This document shows, in pieces, positions 17,423 to 25,842 of a DNA stretch of 64,000 nucleotides. Each line of letters opens with the position of its first letter. The stretch's first letter is position 1. A model generated the notes under the pieces. The model worked only from the letters and a program-made list of their open reading frames with translations, was not told the origin of the DNA and did no database searches. Position numbers and translations under genes: made by a program. Location of the stretch: contig NZ_AUGD01000004.1 of the NCBI RefSeq assembly GCF_000426845.1, positions 370,014 to 434,013 on the forward strand, in the 5' to 3' direction. The stretch comes from Bradyrhizobium sp. in8p8 (GTDB lineage Bacteria > Pseudomonadota > Alphaproteobacteria > Rhizobiales > Xanthobacteraceae).

Positions 17423-19171
17423 ATGGCAGCCATCCCTGGCGTCCGCCGTTCAGAGCTCGGTGACGCCTTGCGCGCCTGTCGCACGGCGTTCATCGGCGTC
17501 GGCTTGATGAGCTGCATGATCAACCTGCTCTATCTGACCGGGTCGATCTTCATGCTGGAGGTCTACGACCGGGTGCTGCCGAGCCGCAGCATTCCGACCC
17601 TTGTCGGCCTCATCATCCTCGCCAGCTTCCTCTACATGGCGCAGGGCATGCTCGACATGATCCGCAACCGCATCCTGGGGCGGATCGGCACCTCGCTCGA
17701 CGAGGCCCTCAACAAGCGCGTCTTCGACACCATCGTGCGCCTGCCGCTGATCGTCGGCAATCGCAACGAGGGCCTCCAGCCGCTGCGCGATCTCGACAAT
17801 GTCCGCTCCTTCCTGGGCGGCATGGGCCCGAGCGCGTTCTTCGACTTGCCCTGGCTGCCGCTTTATCTCGCCATCTGCTTCGCCTTCCACGTCCTGATCG
17901 GTGTCACTGCACTGGTCGGCGCCATCATCCTGGTCGGGCTCACGCTGGTTACCGAATTCATGTCCCGCCAGCCGGCGAAGGAGGCGATGGGCCTCGCCGC
18001 CCAGCGCAACGATCTCGCCCAGGCCAGCCGCCGCAACGCCGAGGTGATGGTGTCGATGGGCATGGCCGGGCGGATGAACCAGCGCTGGAGCGAGGCCAAC
18101 GAAAAGTATCTCGCCGGCAATCAGCGCGCGAGCGACGTCGCCGGCGGTCTCGGCGCGGTCGCCAAGGTGCTGCGCATGATGCTGCAATCGGCCGTGCTCG
18201 CGGTCGGCGCCTATCTCGTCATCCACCAGGAGGCGACCGCCGGCATCATCATCGCCGGCTCGATCCTCTCCGCCCGCGCGCTCGCGCCCGTTGATCTCGC
18301 CATCGCGCACTGGAAGTCCTTCGTCGCGGCCCGCCAGAGCTGGCACCGGCTCACCCGCCTGCTGGAGCAGATGCCGGCGCAGCCGATGCCGACCCAGTTG
18401 CAGCCGCCCACCAGCCGGCTCTCGGTCGAAGGCATCGCGATGGTGCCGCCCGGCGATCAGCGCCTCGTCGTGCAGGACGTCACCTTCGCGCTCGCCGCGG
18501 GCAACGGCCTCGGCGTGATCGGGCCGAGCGGCTCCGGCAAGTCGTCACTGATCCGCGCGCTGGTCGGGGTCTGGCAGCCGGTGCGCGGCAAGGTGCGGCT
18601 CGACGGCGCGGCGCTCGATCAATGGTCGAGCGACATGCTCGGCCGCCACATCGGCTATCTGCCACAGGACGTCGAATTGTTCGGCGGCACCATCGCCCAG
18701 AACATCAGCCGATTCGATCCCGAGGCGACCTCCGACGGCATCATCGCGGCTGCGAAAGAAGCCGGCGTGCACGAGATGATCATCAAGATGCGCGAAGGCT
18801 ACAACACCCAGGTCGGCGAGCAGGGTGCCGCGCTGTCCGCCGGACAGGCGCAGCGGGTCGCGCTGGCGCGCGCGCTTTATGGCAACCCGTTCCTGATCGT
18901 GCTCGACGAGCCCAACTCCAATCTCGACACCGAAGGCGATGAGGCGCTGACCCGCGCGATCCGCTCGGCGCGCGAGCGCGGTGCGATCGTGGTCGTGGTG
19001 GCGCACCGGCCAATCGGGGTCGAAGCGGTCGATCAGATCCTGGTGCTGCGCGACGGCCGCATGCAGGCGTTCGGCCCGAAGGAGCAGGTGCTTGCCCAGG
19101 TGCTGCAGCCGCGCGCGACGCCGCCCGCACCGATCAAGATCGTCAGCGAAGGCGGAGTGGCCAAGCCATGA
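17423..19171 (+). CDS. Type I secretion system permease/ATPase (PrtD family)
   Basis: A 582-residue fusion of an ABC exporter membrane domain (residues ~20-310, several membrane helices) and an ATPase domain. Walker A is near residue 367 ('GPSGSGKSS'), the signature 'LSAGQAQRVALARAL' and Walker B 'FLIVLDEPNSNLD'. There is no N-terminal C39 peptidase domain, as expected for PrtD-type exporters of RTX proteins. It forms the inner-membrane engine of a type I secretion system with the HlyD-type adaptor it overlaps by 4 bp. No outer-membrane TolC gene is nearby. The VCBS/FecR protein at the window start is one plausible cargo (inference). Confidence 0.92.
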   Translation: MAAIPGVRRSELGDALRACRTAFIGVGLMSCMINLLYLTGSIFMLEVYDRVLPSRSIPTLVGLIILASFLYMAQGMLDMIRNRILGRIGTSLDEALNKRVFDTIVRLPLIVGNRNEGLQPLRDLDNVRSFLGGMGPSAFFDLPWLPLYLAICFAFHVLIGVTALVGAIILVGLTLVTEFMSRQPAKEAMGLAAQRNDLAQASRRNAEVMVSMGMAGRMNQRWSEANEKYLAGNQRASDVAGGLGAVAKVLRMMLQSAVLAVGAYLVIHQEATAGIIIAGSILSARALAPVDLAIAHWKSFVAARQSWHRLTRLLEQMPAQPMPTQLQPPTSRLSVEGIAMVPPGDQRLVVQDVTFALAAGNGLGVIGPSGSGKSSLIRALVGVWQPVRGKVRLDGAALDQWSSDMLGRHIGYLPQDVELFGGTIAQNISRFDPEATSDGIIAAAKEAGVHEMIIKMREGYNTQVGEQGAALSAGQAQRVALARALYGNPFLIVLDEPNSNLDTEGDEALTRAIRSARERGAIVVVVAHRPIGVEAVDQILVLRDGRMQAFGPKEQVLAQVLQPRATPPAPIKIVSEGGVAKP

Positions 19172-20502
19172 GCACATTGGCAATAGGCGGCCCGAAGCCC
19201 GCCGCGGCGAAGACCGTGCGCGATTCGATCAAGTTCCACCTGATGCTCGGCCTCGCGATCGTGCTGGTCCTGGTCGTCGGCCTCGGCGGCTGGGCCTCCA
19301 CGGTGCTGATCTCGGGCGCGCTGATCGCGCCGGGACAGATCGTGGTCGAATCCAACGTCAAGAAGGTGCAGCATCCGACCGGGGGCGTGGTCGGCGAGGT
19401 GCGCGCCCGCGACGGCGATCGGGTCAAGGCCGGCGATATCGTGGTGCGGCTCGACGACACCGTCACCAAGGCCAACCTTGCGATCGTCACCAAGAACCTG
19501 GACGCCGCGCAGGCGCGTGCGGCGCGATTGCAGGCGGAACAGCGCGGCCTCGACCGGATCGAGTTTCCGCAGGTTCTGCTCGATCGCGCTGGCGATCCCG
19601 ACGTCAAGGTGCTGCTCTCCGCAGAGACCAAGCTGTTCGACGTCCGCGTCAATGGCCGCACCGGACAAAAGGCGCAGCTGCGCGAACGCATCACGCAGCT
19701 CAACGAGGAGATCGCAGGTCTCAGCGCCCAGGAAAAGGCCAAGGACCAGGAGATTTCGTTGGTTCAGAACGAGCTCACCGGCGTTCGCGAGCTCTACGAA
19801 AAGCGCCTGGTGCAGATCTCGCGCCTGACCCAGCTCGAACGCGACTCGGCGCGGCTCAACGGCGAGCGCGCGCAATACATCGCCGCGCGGGCCCAGGCCA
19901 AGGGCAAGATCACCGAGACGGAGCTCCAGATCATCCAGATCGACAAGGACGTGGTCAGCGAGGTCTCAAAGGACCTGCGCGAGACCAACGACAAGATCGG
20001 CGAGCTGATCGAGCGCAAGGTCGCCGCCGAAGACCAGCTCCGCCGCGTCGACATCCGCGCGCCGCAGGACGGCATGGTGCTGCAATCGACGGTGCACACC
20101 GTCGGCGGCGTCGTCACCGCCGGCGACACCTTGATGCTGATCGTGCCGCAGACCGACGATCTTCAGGTCGAGGCCAAGGTCAACCCGGTCGATATCGACA
20201 AGCTCCAGATCGGGCAGAAGACGCTGCTGCGCCTGTCCGCCTTCAACCAGCGCACCACGCCCGAGCTCAACGGCCTCGTCAGCCGGGTCTCGCCGGACGT
20301 CACCACCGACCAGCGCACCGGTCAGAGCTACTACACCATCCGCGTCTCGATGCCGCCGGAAGAGATCGCCCGTCTCGGCGACGTCAAGATGATCCCCGGC
20401 ATGCCCGTGGAAGCCTTCGTCCAGACCGGCGACCGCACCATGCTGTCCTATCTGATGAAGCCGCTGCACGACCAGCTTATGCGGGCGTTCCGGGAGAAGT
20501 GA
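19168..20502 (+). CDS. HlyD/PrtE-type periplasmic adaptor of type I secretion
   Basis: A 444-residue membrane-fusion protein with one N-terminal membrane segment ('LMLGLAIVLVLVVGLGGWAS'), a lipoyl/barrel-sandwich half ('VQHPTGGVVGEVRARDGDRV'), a long coiled-coil rich in Glu, Lys and Gln (about residues 110-280), the second lipoyl half and a beta-barrel ('VDIRAPQDGMVLQSTVHTVG'). The HlyD family signature region near the C-terminus ('MIPGMPVEAFVQTGDRTMLSYL') is clear. It bridges the ABC exporter upstream to an outer-membrane TolC channel encoded elsewhere. The start overlaps the stop of the exporter gene. Confidence 0.92.
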   Translation: MSTLAIGGPKPAAAKTVRDSIKFHLMLGLAIVLVLVVGLGGWASTVLISGALIAPGQIVVESNVKKVQHPTGGVVGEVRARDGDRVKAGDIVVRLDDTVTKANLAIVTKNLDAAQARAARLQAEQRGLDRIEFPQVLLDRAGDPDVKVLLSAETKLFDVRVNGRTGQKAQLRERITQLNEEIAGLSAQEKAKDQEISLVQNELTGVRELYEKRLVQISRLTQLERDSARLNGERAQYIAARAQAKGKITETELQIIQIDKDVVSEVSKDLRETNDKIGELIERKVAAEDQLRRVDIRAPQDGMVLQSTVHTVGGVVTAGDTLMLIVPQTDDLQVEAKVNPVDIDKLQIGQKTLLRLSAFNQRTTPELNGLVSRVSPDVTTDQRTGQSYYTIRVSMPPEEIARLGDVKMIPGMPVEAFVQTGDRTMLSYLMKPLHDQLMRAFREK

Positions 20503-20527
20503 CGCGAAAGCGCGTCATCCACTCGCA

Positions 20528-20580
20528 ATGACGACTTGCAGATGACGACTTGCAGATGACGACTTGCAAATGACGACTTG
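20528..20580. repeat. Tandem 14-bp direct repeat (about 3.8 copies)
   Basis: The unit 'atgacgacttgcag' occurs at 20528 and 20542, as 'atgacgacttgcaa' at 20556 and as a truncated copy at 20570-20580. It lies in the 129-bp gap between the HlyD-type gene and amn. The first copy grows out of 'ctcgcaatgacg', the right end of a family-A palindrome, so the array may be slippage at the edge of a decayed palindromic element. Confidence 0.85.
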
Positions 20581-20631
20581 GCTGTCAGTTTGCTATACTG
20601 CGCTTGCCAGCAGCAAACCGGCGGTCGAACA

Positions 20632-22101
20632 ATGCAGTCCCCTTCCTCCATTGCCACCGAATCCTTCACGGACGCGAGCCTTGCCGTCGCCCGCCTCGAA
20701 GAGATCTACGAGCGCAACACGAAGTTCCTGCGCCACCGGTTCGAGGCCTATGTCGGCGGCGAAGCGATCACGACGCGGGTGCGCGCTTTTTATCCCTTCG
20801 TCCGCATCACCACTGCAACTCATGCGCGGCTGGATTCGCGCCTCGCTTATGGCTTCGTCGCCGGCCCCGGCGTGCACGAAACCAGCGTGACGCGGCCCGA
20901 CCTGTTCCGCAGCTATCTCACCGAGCAGATCGGACTCTTGATCCAGAACCACGGCGTGCCGGTCGAGATCGGCGAGTCCGCCGAGCCGATCCCGATCCAT
21001 TTCGCCTATCGCCGCGACATCAACATCGAGGCCGCCATCACCACCAGCGAGAACTCGGCGGTGACGCGGTCGCTGCGCGATGCGTTCGACGTGCCCGTTC
21101 TCGCCACGATGGACGATTCCATCGCCGACGGCACGTTCGAGCTGCAGCCCGGAGCGCCCGAGCCGCTGTCCCTGTTCCGCGCCGCTCGCGTCGATTACTC
21201 GCTGCGCCGCCTCTACCACTACACCGGCACGGATCCCGAATACTTCCAGAATTTCGTCATCTTCACCAACTATCAATTCTATGTCGACGCCTTTGCGGAG
21301 CTTTGCCAGCAACGGCTCCAATCCGGCGAAGCCGGCCTCGATGCTTTCGTCGCGCCCGGCAACGTCGTCACGCGCAGCGGCGGCGCGAGCAGCGGCACCG
21401 CGCCTGCTCGTGCGCCGCAGATGCCCGCCTTTCACCTGACCACGCCTGGTTATCGCGGCATCACCCTGATCAATATCGGCACCGGGCCATCCAATGCGCG
21501 CAACGTCACCGACCACGTTGCGGTGCTGCGGCCGCACGCCTGGCTGATGCTTGGCCACTGCGCCGGCCTGCGCAACACGCAACGGCTCGGCGATTACGTG
21601 CTCGCGCACGGCTATGTGCGGGAGGACCACGTGCTCGACCGCGAGCTGCCGCTGGGAGTGCCGATCCCGGCGCTGGCCGAGATGCAGGTCGCGCTCGAGC
21701 AGGCGGTCGAGGATGTCACGGGGCTCGAGGGCTTCGAGCTCAAGCGCCTGATGCGCACGGGAACGGTGGCGAGCGTCGATAACCGCAACTGGGAGATTTC
21801 CGGGCCCGATGTGATCCGCCGCCTGTCGCAATCGCGCGCGGTTGCGCTCGACATGGAATCGGCCGCCATCGCCGCCAACGGCTACCGCTTCCGCGTCCCC
21901 TACGGCACGCTGCTCTGCGTCTCCGACAAGCCGCTGCACGGCGAGATCAAGCTTGCCGGCATGGCCAGCGAATTCTACCGCCGCCGTGTCGGTCAGCATC
22001 TCGAGATCGGCCTGAAGGCGCTGGAGCGGCTCAAGCAGCAGGAATCGGAGCGGCTGCATTCGCGCAAGCTCCGCAGTTTTGCCGAAGTCGCGTTCCAGTA
22101 G
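20632..22101 (+). CDS. amn: AMP nucleosidase
   Basis: A 489-residue protein, close to the ~484 residues of the E. coli enzyme. AMP nucleosidase cleaves AMP to adenine and ribose 5-phosphate and helps set adenylate pools. The N-terminal AMP nucleosidase domain contains 'YPFVRITTATHARLDSRLAYGFV'; the C-terminal nucleoside-phosphorylase-like catalytic half contains 'MLGHCAGLRNTQRLGDYVLA', 'EDHVLDRELPLGVPIP' and 'ALDMESAAIAANGYR'. The start at 20632 removes a non-conserved 18-residue extension present in the longer frame. It stands alone after a short tandem repeat. Confidence 0.93.
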   Translation: MQSPSSIATESFTDASLAVARLEEIYERNTKFLRHRFEAYVGGEAITTRVRAFYPFVRITTATHARLDSRLAYGFVAGPGVHETSVTRPDLFRSYLTEQIGLLIQNHGVPVEIGESAEPIPIHFAYRRDINIEAAITTSENSAVTRSLRDAFDVPVLATMDDSIADGTFELQPGAPEPLSLFRAARVDYSLRRLYHYTGTDPEYFQNFVIFTNYQFYVDAFAELCQQRLQSGEAGLDAFVAPGNVVTRSGGASSGTAPARAPQMPAFHLTTPGYRGITLINIGTGPSNARNVTDHVAVLRPHAWLMLGHCAGLRNTQRLGDYVLAHGYVREDHVLDRELPLGVPIPALAEMQVALEQAVEDVTGLEGFELKRLMRTGTVASVDNRNWEISGPDVIRRLSQSRAVALDMESAAIAANGYRFRVPYGTLLCVSDKPLHGEIKLAGMASEFYRRRVGQHLEIGLKALERLKQQESERLHSRKLRSFAEVAFQ

Positions 22102-22176
22102 GGTGGGCCTTCAACCCCGCTGACAAGGCCGAGAAATTTCCGCACTGTCCGCGATGGGGCCGACCGGGACGTTTCG

Positions 22177-22452
22177 ATGCCGCTGACACGCGACAGGATC
22201 ATCGGCCATGACCGCGAACGGCTGGCCTTTCGCTTCACCATGCTGAGCGACGGGGAGGTCGTGCAGTGCCAGATCAGCGACGCCGCGATGGACGAGCTCG
22301 CAGGCATGCAGGGCACCGAAAGCAGCGCGCGTCAGGCCCAGTTCCTGTCCCTGCGTGAAACCATCGAGCGGATCGCGTCAGACCTCTACGACGAGGCGCC
22401 GCGGGTGAAGGGGCATGTGGTGCGGATATTCACGCGGCATTTGGGGCGGTAA
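22177..22452 (+). CDS. DUF1488 family small protein
   Basis: A 91-residue protein of the DUF1488 family, judged by 'LAFRFTMLSDGEVVQCQISDAAMDELAG' and a C-terminus rich in basic residues. No catalytic motif is evident and the function is unknown. It is co-directional with amn, 75 bp after its stop, and may be co-transcribed. Confidence 0.75.
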   Translation: MPLTRDRIIGHDRERLAFRFTMLSDGEVVQCQISDAAMDELAGMQGTESSARQAQFLSLRETIERIASDLYDEAPRVKGHVVRIFTRHLGR

Positions 22453-22529
22453 GGTCGAAGGTCACGGCGATCACCGGTCCTCCCCGTCATCCTGAGGTAG
22501 TGGAAGTGTGTCCCTGCCGCGCCAGCCGC

Positions 22530-23012
22530 TCACGCCTCCAGCTTTCTCAGCAGCAGGTTCAGCGCCGTCGCGGCGAAAGCCTGCATGTTTGCGAGCCGGT
22601 CGTTGCTTCCCGTCTCCAGCGTCATCACCTCTGACGCAGGCCCCGCAACTGCCATGCAGCTATGGCCGGCGGCATCGCCGTAGCGGTTGCCGGTTGGGCC
22701 GGCTGCGCCGGTCTCGGACAGGCCCCAGTCGCTGTTGAAGCGCGTTCGCATCTGCTCAGCCAGCAATTGCGCATAGGGCGCCGAAGACGACCGAAAGCCC
22801 TTCATGCCGTCATCCGAAATATCCATCAGCATGCGCCTGGCATCGCGGGTGTATACCACCGCGCCGCCGAGGAAGTAGGCGGAGGCGCCGGGCACCGCGA
22901 GCAGGCTGGCCGAGATCAGGCCGCCCGTGGAGGACTCGGCCACGGCGATGGTCTGTTTGCGGGCGATCAGCTGTGCCGCGACCTTTTCCGCGATGCCGAC
23001 GAGTTCTTTCAT
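22530..23012 (-). CDS. CinA C-terminal family amidase (PncC-type nicotinamide-nucleotide deamidase)
   Basis: A 160-residue stand-alone CinA C-terminal domain. The catalytic stretch 'AVAESSTGGLISASLLAVPGA' corresponds to the family 'AESCTGG' motif with the active Ser, followed by 'SAYFLGGAVVYT' and 'ETGAAGPTG'. Family members convert nicotinamide mononucleotide to nicotinate mononucleotide in NAD recycling. The normal 'ESCTGG' reads 'ESSTGG' here, a tolerated variant as far as I know. A Shine-Dalgarno-like 'gagggg' precedes the ATG. It converges with the DUF1488 gene. Confidence 0.85.
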   Translation of the reverse strand: MKELVGIAEKVAAQLIARKQTIAVAESSTGGLISASLLAVPGASAYFLGGAVVYTRDARRMLMDISDDGMKGFRSSSAPYAQLLAEQMRTRFNSDWGLSETGAAGPTGNRYGDAAGHSCMAVAGPASEVMTLETGSNDRLANMQAFAATALNLLLRKLEA

Positions 23013-23155
23013 CTCTGGTACCCCTCATTCCTTCGCAACCGAGCTCGTCCTTCCTAGCATACGACGGGACGCCTGACCGAGTTGCGGGCGGCGGGCAGGC
23101 CTGCTTCAATGGCGGGACAAGAAGAGACATGAGGAAACGTGAGAAGGCAGACGTC

Positions 23156-24214
23156 ATGACGTCCCCGATCGCCGGCGGTGTAGATTGCGACGTGCATCCG
23201 GCCTTGCCGCATCTGACCAGCCTGCTGCCGTACCTGAACGACTACTGGCGCGATCAGGTGACGACGCGCGGCATGGTGGACCTCGTCTCGCAATCCTATC
23301 CGCAGAACTCACCGATCACGGCACGGCCGGATTGGCGTCCGGAGACCGGCAAGCCCGCTGAGAGCCTGTCGGACATGCAGCGCCATGTGCTCGATCCGTT
23401 CAAGCTCAAGCATGCCATCTGCAATCCGCTGTACGGCGTGCAGATGGTGTTCTCCGAGGACATGCAGGCCGCCTTCTGCCGCGCGCTCAACGATTGGCTG
23501 GCGAAGGAATGGCTCGATCGCGATCCGCGGCTGCGGGGCTCGATCGTGATCCCCACGCAGAGCGTGGAGAAAGCGGTTGCCGAGATCGAGCGTTGCGCAC
23601 AGGACAAGCGCTTCATCCAGGTGCTGATGCTGGTGATGGGCGACATGCCGCTCGGCAAGCGCGTGCTGTGGCCGATCTATGAGGCGGCGGAGCGGCTCGA
23701 ACTTCCAGTCGGAATCCACGCCGGTTCCGCCTATCACAATCCGCCGACCGCGGTGGGCTGGGGATCCTACCACATCGAGGATTATGTCGGTCAGGCCCAG
23801 GCCTTCCAGGCCCAGCTCACGAGCCTGATCGTCGAGGGCGTGTTCGCCAAATATCCGCGGCTGAAAATGGTGATGCTGGAATCGGGCGTCTCCTGGATCG
23901 CGCCTTATCTCTGGCGTCTGCACAAGTTCTGGCGCGGGGTGCGGATGGAGACGCCCTGGGTCGATCGCGCGCCGCTGGAGATTGTGCGCAGCAACATCCG
24001 CTTCTCGTTACAGCCATTTGATGCGCCGCCGGAACCTGAGACATTAATTCGCCTGTTTGAGCATATGCAGTCGGACGAATTGGTCTTATTCTCCACCGAC
24101 TATCCGCACTGGCAGTTCGATGACCAGGACGCGCTGCCCGAAGGTCTGTCCCCCGATCTCGTGCGCAAGATCATGATCGACAATCCGCATGCAACCTATC
24201 CCCGCCTGACGTGA
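23156..24214 (+). CDS. Amidohydrolase-2 (ACMSD-like TIM-barrel) family protein, paralogue 1
   Basis: About 352 residues of the metal-dependent amidohydrolase-2 family. Metal-ligand motifs are 'DCDVHP' at the N-terminus, 'VGIHAGSAYHNPP' in the middle and 'FSTDYPHWQFD' near the end. These enzymes hydrolyse or decarboxylate cyclic and aromatic compounds; the substrate is unknown. The start at 23156 is chosen for its 'gagaagg' site; an in-frame ATG at 23129 is possible. The next gene (24240) is a paralogue with shared 'FxTDYPHW' and 'YWPIY' blocks, and a Rieske ferredoxin follows, suggesting one catabolic operon. Confidence 0.82.
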   Translation: MTSPIAGGVDCDVHPALPHLTSLLPYLNDYWRDQVTTRGMVDLVSQSYPQNSPITARPDWRPETGKPAESLSDMQRHVLDPFKLKHAICNPLYGVQMVFSEDMQAAFCRALNDWLAKEWLDRDPRLRGSIVIPTQSVEKAVAEIERCAQDKRFIQVLMLVMGDMPLGKRVLWPIYEAAERLELPVGIHAGSAYHNPPTAVGWGSYHIEDYVGQAQAFQAQLTSLIVEGVFAKYPRLKMVMLESGVSWIAPYLWRLHKFWRGVRMETPWVDRAPLEIVRSNIRFSLQPFDAPPEPETLIRLFEHMQSDELVLFSTDYPHWQFDDQDALPEGLSPDLVRKIMIDNPHATYPRLT

Positions 24215-24239
24215 GCCCGCTGCCAAAGGAGGCAAGGCG

Positions 24240-25349
24240 ATGAATATTCAGTTCCGCGAGAGCCAAGAAGCTGAATCCCCCCTGACCGTCAAACCCGCAA
24301 TCGCGGACTGTGACATCCACCCGGCACGCGCCAGCCGCACCGAGCTCTATCCCTACCTCGCCAAACGCTGGCAGCATCACCTCGAAGTCTACGGCGTCCA
24401 TGCCTATCAGGGCATGATGGAGGGCCCGCCCTATCCGAAGGCGCAGCCCAACGCGTCGCGCCGCGATGCCTGGCCGCCGGAAGGCGGGCCGCAGGGCTCC
24501 TCGCTGTCCTTCATGCAGAAGCAGCTGCTCGATCCCAACAATGTGCAGCTCGGCGTGCTCAATCCGCTCAACACCGGGCAGGGCATCCGCAATCACGAGC
24601 TCTCGGCGGCCTTATGCTCGGCGATCAACGACTGGCAGATCGACAAATGGACCTCCAAGGACAAGCGGCTGAAAGCGTCAATCGTCGTCGGCAATGAGGA
24701 CGGGCTCTCGGCCGCCGCTGAGATCCGCGAGCGCGCCGGGGACAAGAATTTCGTGCAGGTGCTGCTGCTCAGCCGCAATGTCGAGCCGCTCGGCCAGCGC
24801 CGCTACTGGCCGATCTATCAGGCAGCGGAAGAGGCCGGCCTTCCCGTCGGCGTCCACGCCTTCGGCTTCGGCGGCAACCCGATCACGCCGTCGGGCTGGC
24901 CGTCCTACTACATCGAGGAGATGGTCGGACACTCGCAGTGCCAGCAATCGGCGCTGGCCAGTCTTGTCCTGGAGGGCGTGTTCGAGCGCTTCCCGAAGCT
25001 GAAGATGGTGATGATCGAGGCCGGCTTCGGCTGGGCGCCGTCGCTCTGCTGGCGGCTCGACAAGGTCTGGCAGCGGCTGCGCAGCGAGGTGCCGCATGTG
25101 AAGCGGCCGCCGTCGGAATATATCCGGGAGCAGGTGTGGTGGACCACGCAGCCGATGGAGGATCCGGAGCGACGCGAGGACCTGTTCGACGTGATCAAAT
25201 GGATCGGCTGGGACCGGCTCCTGTTCGCCACCGACTATCCGCATTGGGACTATGACGAACCGTCTCGCGTCTTGCCGGCGGGCGTCAGCGAAGCTAATCG
25301 CGAGGCGTTCTACCTCGGCAACGCGAAGAAGCTTTACGGCGTTTCCTGA
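24240..25349 (+). CDS. Amidohydrolase-2 family protein, paralogue 2
   Basis: A 369-residue paralogue of the preceding gene with the same ligands ('DCDIHPARAS', 'VGVHAFGFGGNP', 'FATDYPHWDYD'). A strong ribosome site ('aaaggaggcaagg') sits before the ATG, 25 bp after the upstream stop. Its TGA overlaps the ATG of the Rieske gene by one base, so expression is coupled. Two tandem paralogues may act as a heteromer or on sequential or related substrates (inference). Confidence 0.88.
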   Translation: MNIQFRESQEAESPLTVKPAIADCDIHPARASRTELYPYLAKRWQHHLEVYGVHAYQGMMEGPPYPKAQPNASRRDAWPPEGGPQGSSLSFMQKQLLDPNNVQLGVLNPLNTGQGIRNHELSAALCSAINDWQIDKWTSKDKRLKASIVVGNEDGLSAAAEIRERAGDKNFVQVLLLSRNVEPLGQRRYWPIYQAAEEAGLPVGVHAFGFGGNPITPSGWPSYYIEEMVGHSQCQQSALASLVLEGVFERFPKLKMVMIEAGFGWAPSLCWRLDKVWQRLRSEVPHVKRPPSEYIREQVWWTTQPMEDPERREDLFDVIKWIGWDRLLFATDYPHWDYDEPSRVLPAGVSEANREAFYLGNAKKLYGVS

Positions 25350-25762
25350 TGGCAAGACACGTCATCGCGCCGGTCGACGAGCTTCCGCCGGGCACGCGAA
25401 AGTTTCTGGAGATCGACGGGCGGCCGATCGCAATCTTCAACATCAAGGGCGAGTATTTCGGCCTGATGAACCGCTGCCCGCATCAAGGCGCGGCGCTGTG
25501 CGAAGGTCCGCTGATCGGGCTGGCGCAGTCGAGCAATCCCGGCGAGATCGAATACACCAAGTTGGGTGAGATCATCCGCTGCCCCTGGCACGGCTGGGAG
25601 TTCGACATCCGCACCGGCCAGTCCTATTGCGATCCCCGCCGCTTCCGCGTGAAGGCCTATCCGGCCCATGTCGAGCCGGGCGCGAGCGTGGTGAAGGGGC
25701 CTTACATCGCTGAGACGATTCCGGTGAGTGTCGAGAGCGACTACGTGGTGGTCGAGCTGTAG
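25349..25762 (+). CDS. Rieske [2Fe-2S] ferredoxin-like protein
   Basis: A 137-residue single-domain Rieske protein. The cluster ligands are Cys43/His45 ('RCPHQG') and Cys78/His81 ('RCPWHGWEFD'), both sets intact. An insertion of ~20 residues between the two loops is like that of bacterial oxygenase-associated Rieske proteins. It would carry electrons to a partner enzyme in the cytoplasm. Neither an oxygenase alpha subunit nor a reductase is encoded nearby; the coupled neighbours are two amidohydrolases. It is convergent with the LysR gene, 80 bp away. Confidence 0.9.
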   Translation: MARHVIAPVDELPPGTRKFLEIDGRPIAIFNIKGEYFGLMNRCPHQGAALCEGPLIGLAQSSNPGEIEYTKLGEIIRCPWHGWEFDIRTGQSYCDPRRFRVKAYPAHVEPGASVVKGPYIAETIPVSVESDYVVVEL

Positions 25763-25842
25763 GGCAACCGCGTCGTCCTTCGGGCTCGTCTCTTCGAGGC
25801 GCCCCCCGGAATGACATCCCGGCGGGGCAAGCCGCTGCTTTT

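Noticed and set aside
20528..20580. Possible CRISPR array
   Set aside because: Units are 14 bp and directly abutting, with no spacers and no cas genes.
20593..22059. Minus-strand frame of 488 codons opposite amn
   Set aside because: Antisense shadow of a confidently identified enzyme.
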